A stretch of 22,609 nucleotides of DNA from Pelargonium nanum (lineage: Eukaryota > Streptophyta > Magnoliopsida > Geraniales > Geraniaceae), in the NCBI GenBank assembly GCA_036897485.1, contig JAYMTF010001557.1, positions 1-22,609 of the forward strand, read 5' to 3'. The notes below the pieces were generated by a model. The model made no database searches. It saw only the letters and a list, made by a program, of their open reading frames with translations, and was not told the origin of the DNA. Below are positions 12,942 through 21,479 of the stretch, one piece after another; the stretch's first letter is position 1; the number at the start of each line of letters is the position of its first letter. A program made the translations under genes and the position numbers.

Positions 12942-13107
12942 CTTAGAGAGTGAATTTAAAAAATAAAAATCGAAGCTTGAGGAACAGAGAGAGAAGCGAA
13001 GCGAAACAGAGTGGTGTTGTCTGAGCAGAGGAAGGAGGAAGGTAAGTTTGTTTTGAAGAAACTGAAAATAGAAAGTCTCCTCGGTAAGTGGTGCAATCAG
13101 AGCCGTT

Positions 13108-13115
13108 GATATATA
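13108..13115 (-). promoter_or_regulatory. TATA-like box of the GRAS gene
   Basis: TATATATC on the minus strand lies about 30 bp upstream of a CT-rich leader start near 13080 and about 165 bp upstream of the leader-intron donor. A transcription start near 13080 is inferred. Confidence 0.5.
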
Positions 13116-13199
13116 TTACCTTACAGGTGGCACCCGTTTCAGACGGTCCAGATCATCAAATGAGGATGTGGACTATTTCTGAACAGCCTGTTGGAGTCA

Positions 13200-13209
13200 G
13201 ACACGTGTC
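13200..13209. promoter_or_regulatory. Palindromic G-box GACACGTGTC in the GRAS promoter
   Basis: A perfect 10-bp palindrome centred on CACGTG (13202-13207), about 120 bp upstream of the inferred GRAS start. bZIP and bHLH factors bind such sites in plants. Its closeness to the core promoter makes it a good candidate regulatory site. Confidence 0.5.
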
Positions 13210-13290
13210 AGATAGATCAGCCATTAAAGTAACAGTAAAAAATATAATAAAAAATAGAAGCTGTGTGGGTTCTTGTTGACATGCTTAACT

Positions 13291-13305
13291 GTCTCTCTCT
13301 CTCTC
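13291..13305. repeat. (TC)n microsatellite upstream of the GRAS gene
   Basis: Tandem TC dinucleotides lie about 210 bp upstream of the inferred start. GA/CT tracts occur in many plant promoters; no specific role can be assigned. Confidence 0.75.
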
Positions 13306-14541
13306 ATAGTCACAGCCACTTTTTTTTCTTTTTTCTTTTTTATGTTAAAGTGTAATGAATTTATGATTAAATCATTAATTTGAGGATCATCTAAATGTAT
13401 GAGATCCAAAAAATAATATTGATTATTTGGTTCTTGTAGGGTTGAAAACGACTTTAATTTAAACTAAAAAAAGAAACAAGAAAATTGTAATTAAATGGAC
13501 ACAATTTTTAAATTATGCATAGTATTCAATTTGTTTTAGATATTAAAGTGTTGTTTAGTATCATTTGAAGAAGAAAATCTTATATTTGATCTTTACATTT
13601 ACGAGAGTTAATATTAAGATTCGTCAATTATTTTCTCAAATATTAGTATCAAACGTTAAAATCAAAAGTTTTATTTAAAGTTTATGAGAATTGATTTGTT
13701 TGGTATGAAATTATTCATTGATGTCGTTCAATAGTATTTGTAAATTTAGAAACTCGATTCTCTTCAGTTCATATTTAAATTGTTCTTTCTCTCAATTTAC
13801 TCAAATTCTAAGAACACACGTGAAGACTAGTGTGTCCTCGAACTTTGTATTAAAAATGTGAAAATCAATATGTGGGTATTTATAGGAGAAAATCTTTTAT
13901 TGTGATTGGTGGAAGGTATTTAAGAAGTCCAATGTAATTAAAGAACCTTCAAATATAATAAATTTGGACGCGTGTGATACAAATGGGTCTTGAATTATGT
14001 TGTGAGAACTGTAGGTCGAGTTGGTTGTCTCATGTATTGATTTGGGGTGAAGCGGGCCAAAATTGGACAAATATAAGCATAAATGGGCAAGGCAACGGAG
14101 TAGTCAAATAGATATGCACTATGCACATATCCATATAAAAAAATAGAATCGCAATTCAAATTAATCGAACTTATTTTGAGTTTAGAACCTGCAAAAATGC
14201 AGGTCGGTTTTAGCTCTAACTATTAGTGTTGCGTACAATGACCAAAGTAGAGCTAACAAATTTATGGTTTGTTGAATCCTAAATCGACCCTAAAAGAGTT
14301 ACAGGTTAGGGTTATATAGGCATAAAACAAACTTAATCGTGCGGGTTATCCGACCTGACTTAACTCAAATTTTATATGATGAATTTGACCCAACCAACTT
14401 CGAGTTGAATAGGATCAAATAAAAGTATAGTCGGTTGTCGTGTATACCGTACTCGGGGACAAATGGTCAACTTTAAACCAAAGTGACCTTGGGCAAAGTG
14501 GTGCAAATCCCTAGGCAGTTTCATGGCTAACATGGGGATTG

Positions 14542-14651
14542 CACGTGTAAATTGTTCCAAAAGCATAAATAGTACAAGCACGTGTCCCCACAATCGTAGC
14601 GCGTGTCGCTCGTAGGTTGACTAGTTTCCTGTCTGACGTGTCTTCCACGTG
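14542..14651. promoter_or_regulatory. Cluster of CACGTG and related ACGT boxes
   Basis: Three perfect CACGTG boxes lie at 14542-14547, 14579-14584 and 14646-14651. A TGACGTG at 14634-14640 and a GCGTGTC at 14601-14607 lie between them. CACGTGTC is the classical ABA-response (ABRE/G-box) core in plants. The cluster lies about 1.5 kb upstream of the GRAS start and far downstream of the ORP3 gene, so the target is unclear: a distal GRAS element, a remnant promoter, or chance within a repeat. Confidence 0.4.
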
Positions 14652-14929
14652 TCCCCTCAGTTTTCCTCTGACCTATCTCTTAATTATAATAAAATAATCT
14701 ATTTAATTAGTCTATTTAATTTTTGCAATAATTGTATTTCCATGTGCTTAGATTCTCGATAGATTTTAGCACATAGCTCAAGTAGCAAATCAGTTGAAAC
14801 TCAATATAAATTGTTAGATGATTTGTTCAAATTTCATTAAGAAAAGTAAAATGGGTCTTTTGAAACCAAAAATAAAGTGGGTCCAACTTGTTCTCAAATT
14901 TGATATAATAATAGTTTGGTTCTATTCAG

Positions 14930-15044
14930 AACGTGTTAGTTTTATCGTGCAGAATGTGTTAAACTATGTTCATGATATATCGTATTGTGTCAACACGTTT
15001 CATTTAATAATTATGTTAAACATATTGTATACGTATTGGCTGGC
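14930..15044 (+). repeat. Dispersed repeat, copy A
   Basis: This stretch aligns in the same direction with 16598-16705. Shared anchors keep their spacing: GAATGTGTT at 14952, GTGTCAAC at 14987 and ATGTTAAAC at 15013, against 16619, 16651 and 16677 in the other copy. The first 35 bases are clearly similar, and the rest diverges with small gaps. The copies are probably fragments of an old non-coding transposable element; I see no terminal repeats. Confidence 0.6.
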
Positions 15045-15582
15045 ACATTGCACAACCAACGTTTAGTATGACACGCACGCACTAATTGTAATATCCTATT
15101 ACAATCAAAGCTACATCATTTACAATAGTGATGTATATTTTTCCAAGTAATAGTATATATTTATAGAAAGAAGAAGTGTCTTTGTCTTTACATAGAATTA
15201 ACAAACCAACATTGTAAAAGGGAATAAGCATCTTTGTTGTGAAAGAGTCCCATAGTGCTTAAAGCACTTCCTTTGTAAAAGGACCAATCAAATATGCCAA
15301 TGCAAGAATATCATTATACAATCCATCACTTTTTCAAATGATCACAATCTTTTTTTTATTTATCTCAATTCAATATTTAGATTCCAATTCATGAAGCCAA
15401 CATATTTTTATTGTCAAGTGTACAATTAGGAGGATTTAGAAAAAATATATTATCAAGTGTTTCAAGTATAAGCTCCTTCTAGGGCTCCTCCAAGTCCTGT
15501 TTTATCTGTACAATTCTATAATCTATAAAATGTCAATCTTAAGTTAAATCAGTAAATTGGCTAATTTCTTAAATGCAAAGTT

Positions 15583-15595
15583 AGTGAGATGTCAT
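15583..15595 (+). repeat. Left target-site duplication of the LINE
   Basis: AGTGAGATGTCAT is identical to 16211-16223, which directly follows the poly(A) tail. This marks the left edge of the insertion. Confidence 0.9.
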
Positions 15596-16210
15596 CAAGT
15601 TAGGAGGAGTCGTTCGTGATGGCTTAGGAGCTGTGGTGTTGGCTTTCAGTGTCCCGCTAGGTCCAGGTACCAATAATTTTACTGAGTTTAATGCTTTACG
15701 AGTTGGCCTTCAATTGTGTAGTGAGCATGGTTTACTTTTGGATTACATTGAGACCGATTCTAAGTTGGTAGTGGATGTAATTTTGGGTAAAGTTTGCTGT
15801 CCATGGCATTTGGTTTACTCCTATAGGCTCTCGAATCGTTTATTGTGAGAGGTTAGAGTACGGCACGTTTTGAGGGAAGCTAACAAAGCCGCGGATTGGC
15901 TTGCTAGTTTTGGTTTGTCGACTCATTTGATATCGTCTTCTGTGTTGGACTTTCCCCATGCTTTTGCTTCTATTATTACTGCGTATAGTACATGCACAGT
16001 TTATGTTAGACCAGGGAAACTTTATGTATAATTGCATTTTCTTTCCTGTTTTGCATTTAGCGTCTTTGTATAGGTGCATAATATTTGAGGAGGTAAGGCT
16101 CATTACGTCTCCCTCTGTTATTGTACTATTTTGATTTGATTTTAATATACAGGTAGGAGTCCGGCCAAACCCCTACCATCTCAGGTGGCGTTATCAAAAA
16201 AAAAAAAAAA
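15596..16210 (+). mobile_element. 5'-truncated L1-type LINE insertion
   Basis: The 615-bp insert has every mark of target-primed reverse transcription: severe 5' truncation, the C-terminal RNase H part of ORF2, a 3' UTR (16032-16195), a poly(A) run beginning at 16196, and a perfect 13-bp target-site duplication on both sides (15583-15595 and 16211-16223). The 3' UTR ends with a potential hairpin (GGTAGG 16152-16157 pairing with CCTACC 16172-16177). Plant L1 elements are known to have gained an archaea-like RNase H domain at the end of ORF2, which fits the remnant. The clean duplication and uninterrupted poly(A) suggest a fairly recent insertion. It cannot move on its own. Confidence 0.92.
15600..16031 (+). 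pseudogene. RNase H (RVT_3-type) remnant of LINE ORF2
   Basis: Reading from 15600 in one frame gives LGGVVRDGLGAVV, then TNNFTEFNALRVGLQL, ETDSKLVVDV, VRHVLREANKAADWLASFG and an end at TAA 16029-16031. This is the plant LINE or retroelement RNase H pattern. The Glu of TEFNAL, the Asp of ETDS and the Asp of AADWLA correspond to three of the four catalytic acidic residues; the first catalytic Asp lies upstream and was lost by truncation. One in-frame TGA at 15846-15848 interrupts the domain; the frame is otherwise intact. There is no start codon or promoter of its own, so it is not expected to make protein. Confidence 0.88.
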
Positions 16211-16223
16211 AGTGAGATGTCAT
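16211..16223 (+). repeat. Right target-site duplication of the LINE
   Basis: A perfect copy of 15583-15595. The first A cannot be told apart from the last base of the poly(A) tail. Confidence 0.9.
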
Positions 16224-16990
16224 AATTTATAATTTTGACCAAGATATTTAAAACTTGGTCAAATTCATCCAAACCGCGTTTGTCCCAATCTAGAACAATT
16301 TTGGTTTCTCATCAAAAGTCAAGTCAAATCAATGACAACACTGCGAAACAACTACTACACATCTGCACAATTTCTTCTAAAACTTGTTTTACTAACATTT
16401 CCTTTCCCAAACCAAAGAACAAGAACAAAAGAGTGTCCAGTAATTTCAACAATCAGTCAATTTAGTAGCTTAAGACCGAGTTGGGTCAACAAGACACATG
16501 CAAATGCGCACGGTTAATTAGTTGCGGCGTGACACACCCAACATGCCCCACGCACGTTTAAGGATATGATTGTAAATTAATCATATTCAACACATCAACG
16601 TGTCAGTTCTATTGTGCTGAATGTGTTGAGTCTTTGGTGTCAATCGTGCAGTGTCAACGCGGCCCACATAGTTACCATGTTAAACGTGTCGTGTTCGTGT
16701 CACCCATGAATTGTCAGGAAAACAACATATGCAAAATAAAAGGTGTGGTACTCAGGAAATGGAAGGTAAGCCTGAGATTGGTATCAAAATCACAAATTTT
16801 CAAACCGGGGGACTTAAAACTAAATGGATATTATAAGTCATAATAAAAAACCAAATGCAATCTGAATACAACAAAACTATGTATCAAATCTAAAATGGTC
16901 TACTATTAATAATGAAAATAGTAAATAAAAACCCTAATTGACAAGGAAAAGGGGGAGAGAAATTATACAGGCAAACATACATGTTGAGAT
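16224..16990. other. Region between the LINE and the ORP3 stop codon
   Basis: It contains copy B of the dispersed repeat (16598-16705) and, just before it, an 8-bp inverted repeat (ATATGATT at 16564-16571, AATCATAT at 16579-16586). The ORP3 3' UTR must lie in the upper part on the minus strand; TTTATTATG near 16840 (minus strand) is a weak poly(A) candidate. The donor-like TAAG|GTATAC right after the ORP3 stop codon hints at a 3'-UTR intron, but I could not fix its acceptor. The open frames here have no recognisable protein content. Confidence 0.5.
16598..16705 (+). repeat. Dispersed repeat, copy B
   Basis: It is similar in direct orientation to 14930-15044, with the anchors GAATGTGTT (16619), GTGTCAAC (16651) and ATGTTAAAC (16677). 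The stretch CGTGTCGTGTTCGTGTC at 16685-16701 has the ACACGA-type vocabulary of many eudicot dispersed repeats. Confidence 0.6.
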
Positions 16991-17001
16991 ACGTGTATAC
17001 C

Positions 17002-20000
17002 TTAGTTGGCTACATTTTCGTATTGCCACGGGTTGAACTCTATTGATTCGTTGTCAACCTCTTGAATTCCATCCGAGCTCTCTATAGCTGCCCGATATTC
17101 TGTGTATTTGCCATTATATCGGTACACTTCCAAGTCATCCCAAGGTGTGGTGAAGATTTCATCGGCTCGCTCAAACCATCTCGGAATGAACTCTTGCCCC
17201 TTAGCCTCTCGGGCTCTCTTCTCAGCTCTCTGCTTCTCTTCTAGACTGAAACAATGAGATGTACACATTATAAGCAATTAATATTTTACCCTAACGATGA
17301 CAAAAGTCAAGCTCGGACCTAGTTTAATAAGCTTGTGTGTCAATAGCTGCACAATGGGCACATCTACACGATAAATTTATTTTCATCCACTAGACCCTTA
17401 ACTCTATTTTCTAGAGAGAGAACTTACATGGCTTTTTCGGAACCAGCTTTGGATATATCACCCTTCTCAAGTGCATATCTATCAGGTCGCAAACGAGAAT
17501 CTGATGCTAGCAACTTCTTGGGAGCAGTATCAAAGCTGTTAAGCTTGTGAGCAAAATGTGTATACTGGAATTTGTCATTTTTCGGAGGATCAGCAATTCT
17601 CCAAGCCTGCATAAATGAAATTATAGATTAACCACCAACACTAATTTACATATTGATCTAAGTAGTTAAATTTGACCAGCCAAACAACATGTAGGTAGTT
17701 ATAACATCACTCATCACAGGTTTAACACTTCCTCAACGAATTACGTGACCATATTTGGTGCAGATTCAAAAGCTAATAATAATATTTCATAAATTTCAAG
17801 TTCAACAACATAGTAGCATTGTATTCATATGTGATAGATCATGTAGACACAGCATAAACAGATTGCCTTCATTTTCTCCAGATAAAACATTTTATGTAAA
17901 ATGCAGCTATACAGCTCAATATGGTAGAGGAAAAAAGTAGTATATTAGCAACTAGCAATGAGCTGAAACAGAGCATAAATGAGTATCCAAATTTGTCAGC
18001 CATGGTACTGCAACATATGCACTACTTCAGCTTGAAATATGAACACACAGCCTGATGAATAATACATACTTCCCATGCAAGTTAAATTGATGGCTATATT
18101 ATCAAACAAAAAGGATGAGACAACTGACCTCTTTCAATTCAGTTCCTGGAAGTGGTTCTCCTTCACTGTCACATGGCTGAAAGCTCATTGACTCATTCCA
18201 TTTCCCAGTCATCAGAATCTTGGGTTCCTCAGCAGCGTTGTATACATACCCATCCACTTCATAGCGACCAGCTCTGGAAACAAACAGAAATCGGGCACAT
18301 CAACTAAGATGAACAGGTATTAAATTTAACAAAAACAATGATTTGATGCATAAATGTCTTCTATGTGTGTCTGTAGAGAGAGAGGGAGAGAGGATGCACC
18401 AGCTGGTGTTATTCTAAAGTGAGAAAAGATGAATGTATGGCGGAGCTACTATGATGAGTAAAAGCTGTATGAACCAGTCATCAAACTGTAACCTTTTTTA
18501 AGTAGATATAGGTATGAGGTAACAAACATTGCAGACAGTTGAATCACATGGTCCTTTCATTGCAGATACAGGGGGAGTGTGTAAGACAAATAGCAAATAT
18601 TGCTTAAAAAGAAAGATAAACATACCCAAACCAGCCACATGGTTGAAAATATAGCACAACTTTGTCCCCTGTAGTCACATTTGTCAGAATCATCTCCCCT
18701 GGTGAGTCAACCCAAGTTCGACCAAAGATTAAGTTGTTAACTTTTGTAGGAGGAGGCACCAACTCGAGGACGACGCCATCTCGCTTGAGGGTTACACGTG
18801 TCCTGTACATGCACAGTAATTGTTAAGTACATGAATTATTTACAAAATTACTACATATAAGCTACGGGCCAGAAATAGTAAATTAAGGTTTAATTTCTTT
18901 AACTAAATTTTTGCATGTACGAGCTCAAAGGATACTGCCAAATGAGATAAGACATCAACAGAAAGTGAGATATGAATTCAGCTTATAGGCCATGGAAATT
19001 TGGAATAATATTTATTTTTCCAAAATGAAGCGTTAAACAATCTTCTGTTTGAAGAGTGTAAGCCACTTGAACTTTTTAATTTATCTAGTACCAGTGGCAA
19101 GTGAAGTCATAACATAGGCAAAGTGTAGACAACTTCAGGCTTTAAAACACCACGATAAATATCAAGGTGTAATTATAAGCTACCAATACAAGCACATCCA
19201 GGGAGACAGGCAGACCAGATTAGAATATGCATTACCTTCCAACAGGATAGACATCAAGTGAGTTCCCTAAAAATTTGGTTTTGACCTTTGAAGTAATGTC
19301 GTAAGTAAAGTGTTCATTTTCAGCATGTCCAGCACTGATTGGGGGGTGATGACAGACCTGGAAAGGAATAGCCATTAGCCAAAGATACAAAATGATGTAC
19401 CATATAAAATGCACCACTTAGTTGATAACCCCTTTTTCATTCAATGATGGTAATGTTTACATACTGGTTATATTTTAATCTCATTTATCCACCACATTAA
19501 CATGCCAAAAACGTAAATCTGTGTCAGGACATAAAATTCCGAGGAAATTCATCTTTTCAAACTCACCTGTTCTGCTATAAATGAAATACCACCGTGATTA
19601 GCCACTTCAAAAGTCTCCCCAAGAATAGGATTAAATGGCTTCCAGGTCCTTGCAAAGGCGTAGTATACAGATATAAACCATGATGCTGCAAAGCAATCAA
19701 CAACTATAAGTCCACGCCAAGAATGCATGTGCAGAGACAGAAAAAAGTGAGAGGTAAAAGTAAAACTTACTGGCATACACCAAACGCATATGAGGATCCT
19801 CACATTCATCTGCCATGTCTAACAGGTAGGAGTACTCCATCAGCTGTGAACAATAAAGAACATTTTTTAATTAACTGCAGGCCGAACAACTTCAAATGTA
19901 CCACATGGTTCAGAACAATGCAGTTCTGTGACGCACAACACCACATACCTCGGCCATTCTCTGAAGCATTGTCATAGGCTCAAAAATAAGAACTGGAAGT

Positions 20001-21244
20001 GTCACCATTGACGTCACATCAGAGCCTATATACTTTTGCATCATCTTCCAATAACTATCCCTATCCTGGAAAGGAAAACAAAGAAACTCGACATATTAGT
20101 ACACAGAACAAGCAATTAAAAGGATAATTTTCCGAATTCCATCACAAAAATTTAAAGTTTCCAGATACACCACAGATCACAATACAATGAACTGAGCATC
20201 TGATGAACTTCCACGGTGATCAATTCGACCATTATCCAATACTAATCTAAGCAATAACCTCCAACATATGCAGTACAAGCAGTTCACTAACATTGGGCAG
20301 ATTATAAAAACTTGTGTCTGTATTATGCACGATGACAAACTTAGCAGAAAGTAGACAGTACCTCTTGTCTCCACCTTCCTTTCTGTGCTTCCTGTTCAGC
20401 ATCATCAGTGCCTCCTTCAGGGCAAACAACCTCCAGCCCCTCATAACCCACTAAACTGAAGAACACGGCACAAATTAACACCAGATCAGACTCTTCACCA
20501 AATATATAACAACATGAATCCAACTAAATAAAACAAAACACACTACCAAACAATCCACCTTAATCAGCTCAACAAGCAAAAATAGCTACTGCTTAGCATT
20601 GATTTCACAACTTTAAGCACCAAATTAACAACATAATGATCTTATTTAACTGCAATCAACAATTCAAACCTTCCACAACCTAACTACTGTGCTAGATTAT
20701 TGTTATAACTTAAACCAACTAGCACGAGCTCAAACACCAGTACTATAACCCTACCACCTCAACTAGATGCAATATCAGCTACAGCTTAACATTGATTTCA
20801 AAACTTCAAGCACCAAATTAACAGCATAATGATCTTACTTAACTGCAATCTACAAATCAAACCTTCCATAACCTAACTACTCCGCCAGATTATTACTCTC
20901 GATTAAAGCGCGAATGAGCAATAAAAATTAAATTGCACGGAAATCAAGAAAAAACATCAATAAACTAATAAATAACCGGATAAACGAAGAAAACAATGAA
21001 TCTCAGTCAATTCATAAAATCAGACACTGTACGGACGGCTTGAGTGGAGCCGAACAAGAACAGTAAGAGCAATAATAAGATTAGAGATCTCGAAAAGGTG
21101 GAGTTCAGAGAAGCATAGCAAAAGTAGAGATCGCAGAATTGCGTACCCGTTGACCGATTTGGTCATGGCGCTGCCGAAATTGGACAAACTAGAAGCGATT
21201 GAGGAGAAGAAACCGCCAGATTGCTTCGGATCGTTCGGAGCCAT
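17002..21244 (-). CDS. ORP3A: Oxysterol-binding protein-related protein, ORP3 type
   Basis: Coding exons on the minus strand are 21244-21147, 20455-20362, 20065-19949, 19843-19771, 19685-19567, 19357-19236, 18802-18626, 18273-18129, 17606-17428 and 17245-17002; all are GT-AG and in frame, giving 455 aa, the usual size of short plant ORPs without a PH domain. The start is [15 protein letters not shown]; the frame is open upstream but contains no ATG. The ORD lipid-binding domain follows: [14 protein letters not shown] (lid and first strands), KPFNPILGE (143-151), the OSBP signature at 166-173, GRTW and [16 protein letters not shown]. The charged tail [16 protein letters not shown] ends near WFER (398-401). 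Such proteins shuttle sterols and/or PI4P between membranes. From memory, Arabidopsis ORP3a is held at the ER by the VAP protein PVA12 through a WFDE motif. Oddities: the signature reads EQVCHHPP, with Cys169 for the normal Ser (the two PI4P-binding histidines H170 and H171 are kept), and an exact WFDE is absent. The ORP3A letter rests on gene neighbourhood; ORP3B or 3C is possible. Confidence 0.93.
18371..18394. repeat. GA-rich microsatellite in ORP3 intron 7
   Basis: A nearly pure (GA)n tract lies in the intron between ORP3 exons 7 and 8. No splice or coding role is visible. Confidence 0.7.
20581..20894 (+). repeat. Imperfect direct duplication in ORP3 intron 1
   Basis: The segment 20581-20701 recurs at 20774-20894 with a constant offset of 193 bp and no gaps across 121 bases; most positions match (for example AGCACCAAATTAACA, AACTGCAATC and AACCTTCCA). 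Similarity extends weakly about 30 bp to the left with a 3-bp shift. About 72 bp separate the copies. It lies wholly within the first ORP3 intron (20456-21146). Confidence 0.85.
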
Positions 21245-21470
21245 GTCTGGAACTGCAAGCCCTAGACGTCGAATTCGGGAGATCGGTAGAGAAACAGATC
21301 GAGAGTGATTGAGAATCCGAAGAAGAAGAAGGAGGAGAAGAGTAATTAAATAAGAATTTAATTTAAATTTTGTAAGATAATAATAAAAATTGAAATGAAG
21401 AGGCAAAATATAGAGGCTAAAAAGGAGATTTAATTGGTTTTAAATTTGATATTGATTCGATTTAATATTA

Positions 21471-21477
21471 TTTTATA
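21471..21477 (-). promoter_or_regulatory. TATA-like box of the ORP3 gene
   Basis: The minus strand reads CTATAAAATAATA across 21478-21466, about 230 bp upstream of the ATG at 21244. A start near 21440 would give a leader of about 200 nt, CT-rich next to the ATG and free of upstream ATGs. Other AT-rich TATA candidates exist nearby. Confidence 0.4.
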
Positions 21478-21479
21478 GT

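Larger units (their letters stand above)
13310..15582. other. Gene-poor AT-rich region upstream of the GRAS gene
   Basis: No protein-coding gene is supported. Contents: AT-rich DNA to about 14150; a degenerate repeat-like part at 14160-14400 with words such as TGCGGGTTATCCGACC and TTAGGGTTATATAGG; the CACGTG cluster at 14542-14651; copy A of a dispersed repeat at 14930-15044; then featureless AT-rich DNA up to the LINE. The short frame at 14372-14593 overlaps the repeat-like part and is not supported. Confidence 0.6.

Noticed and set aside
16235..16517. Overlapping open frames on + right after the LINE
   Set aside because: They have Ser/Asn/Lys-rich content with no domain and lie outside the target-site duplication, so they are neither LINE coding sequence nor a supported gene.
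19549..19567. Unspliced reading after ORP3 exon 5 that gives EQVS and seems to restore the normal signature
   Set aside because: The VS comes from the intron donor GTGAGT and is followed by unrelated residues and a stop. The HHPP part is in exon 6, and no splice site could join VS directly to HHPP.
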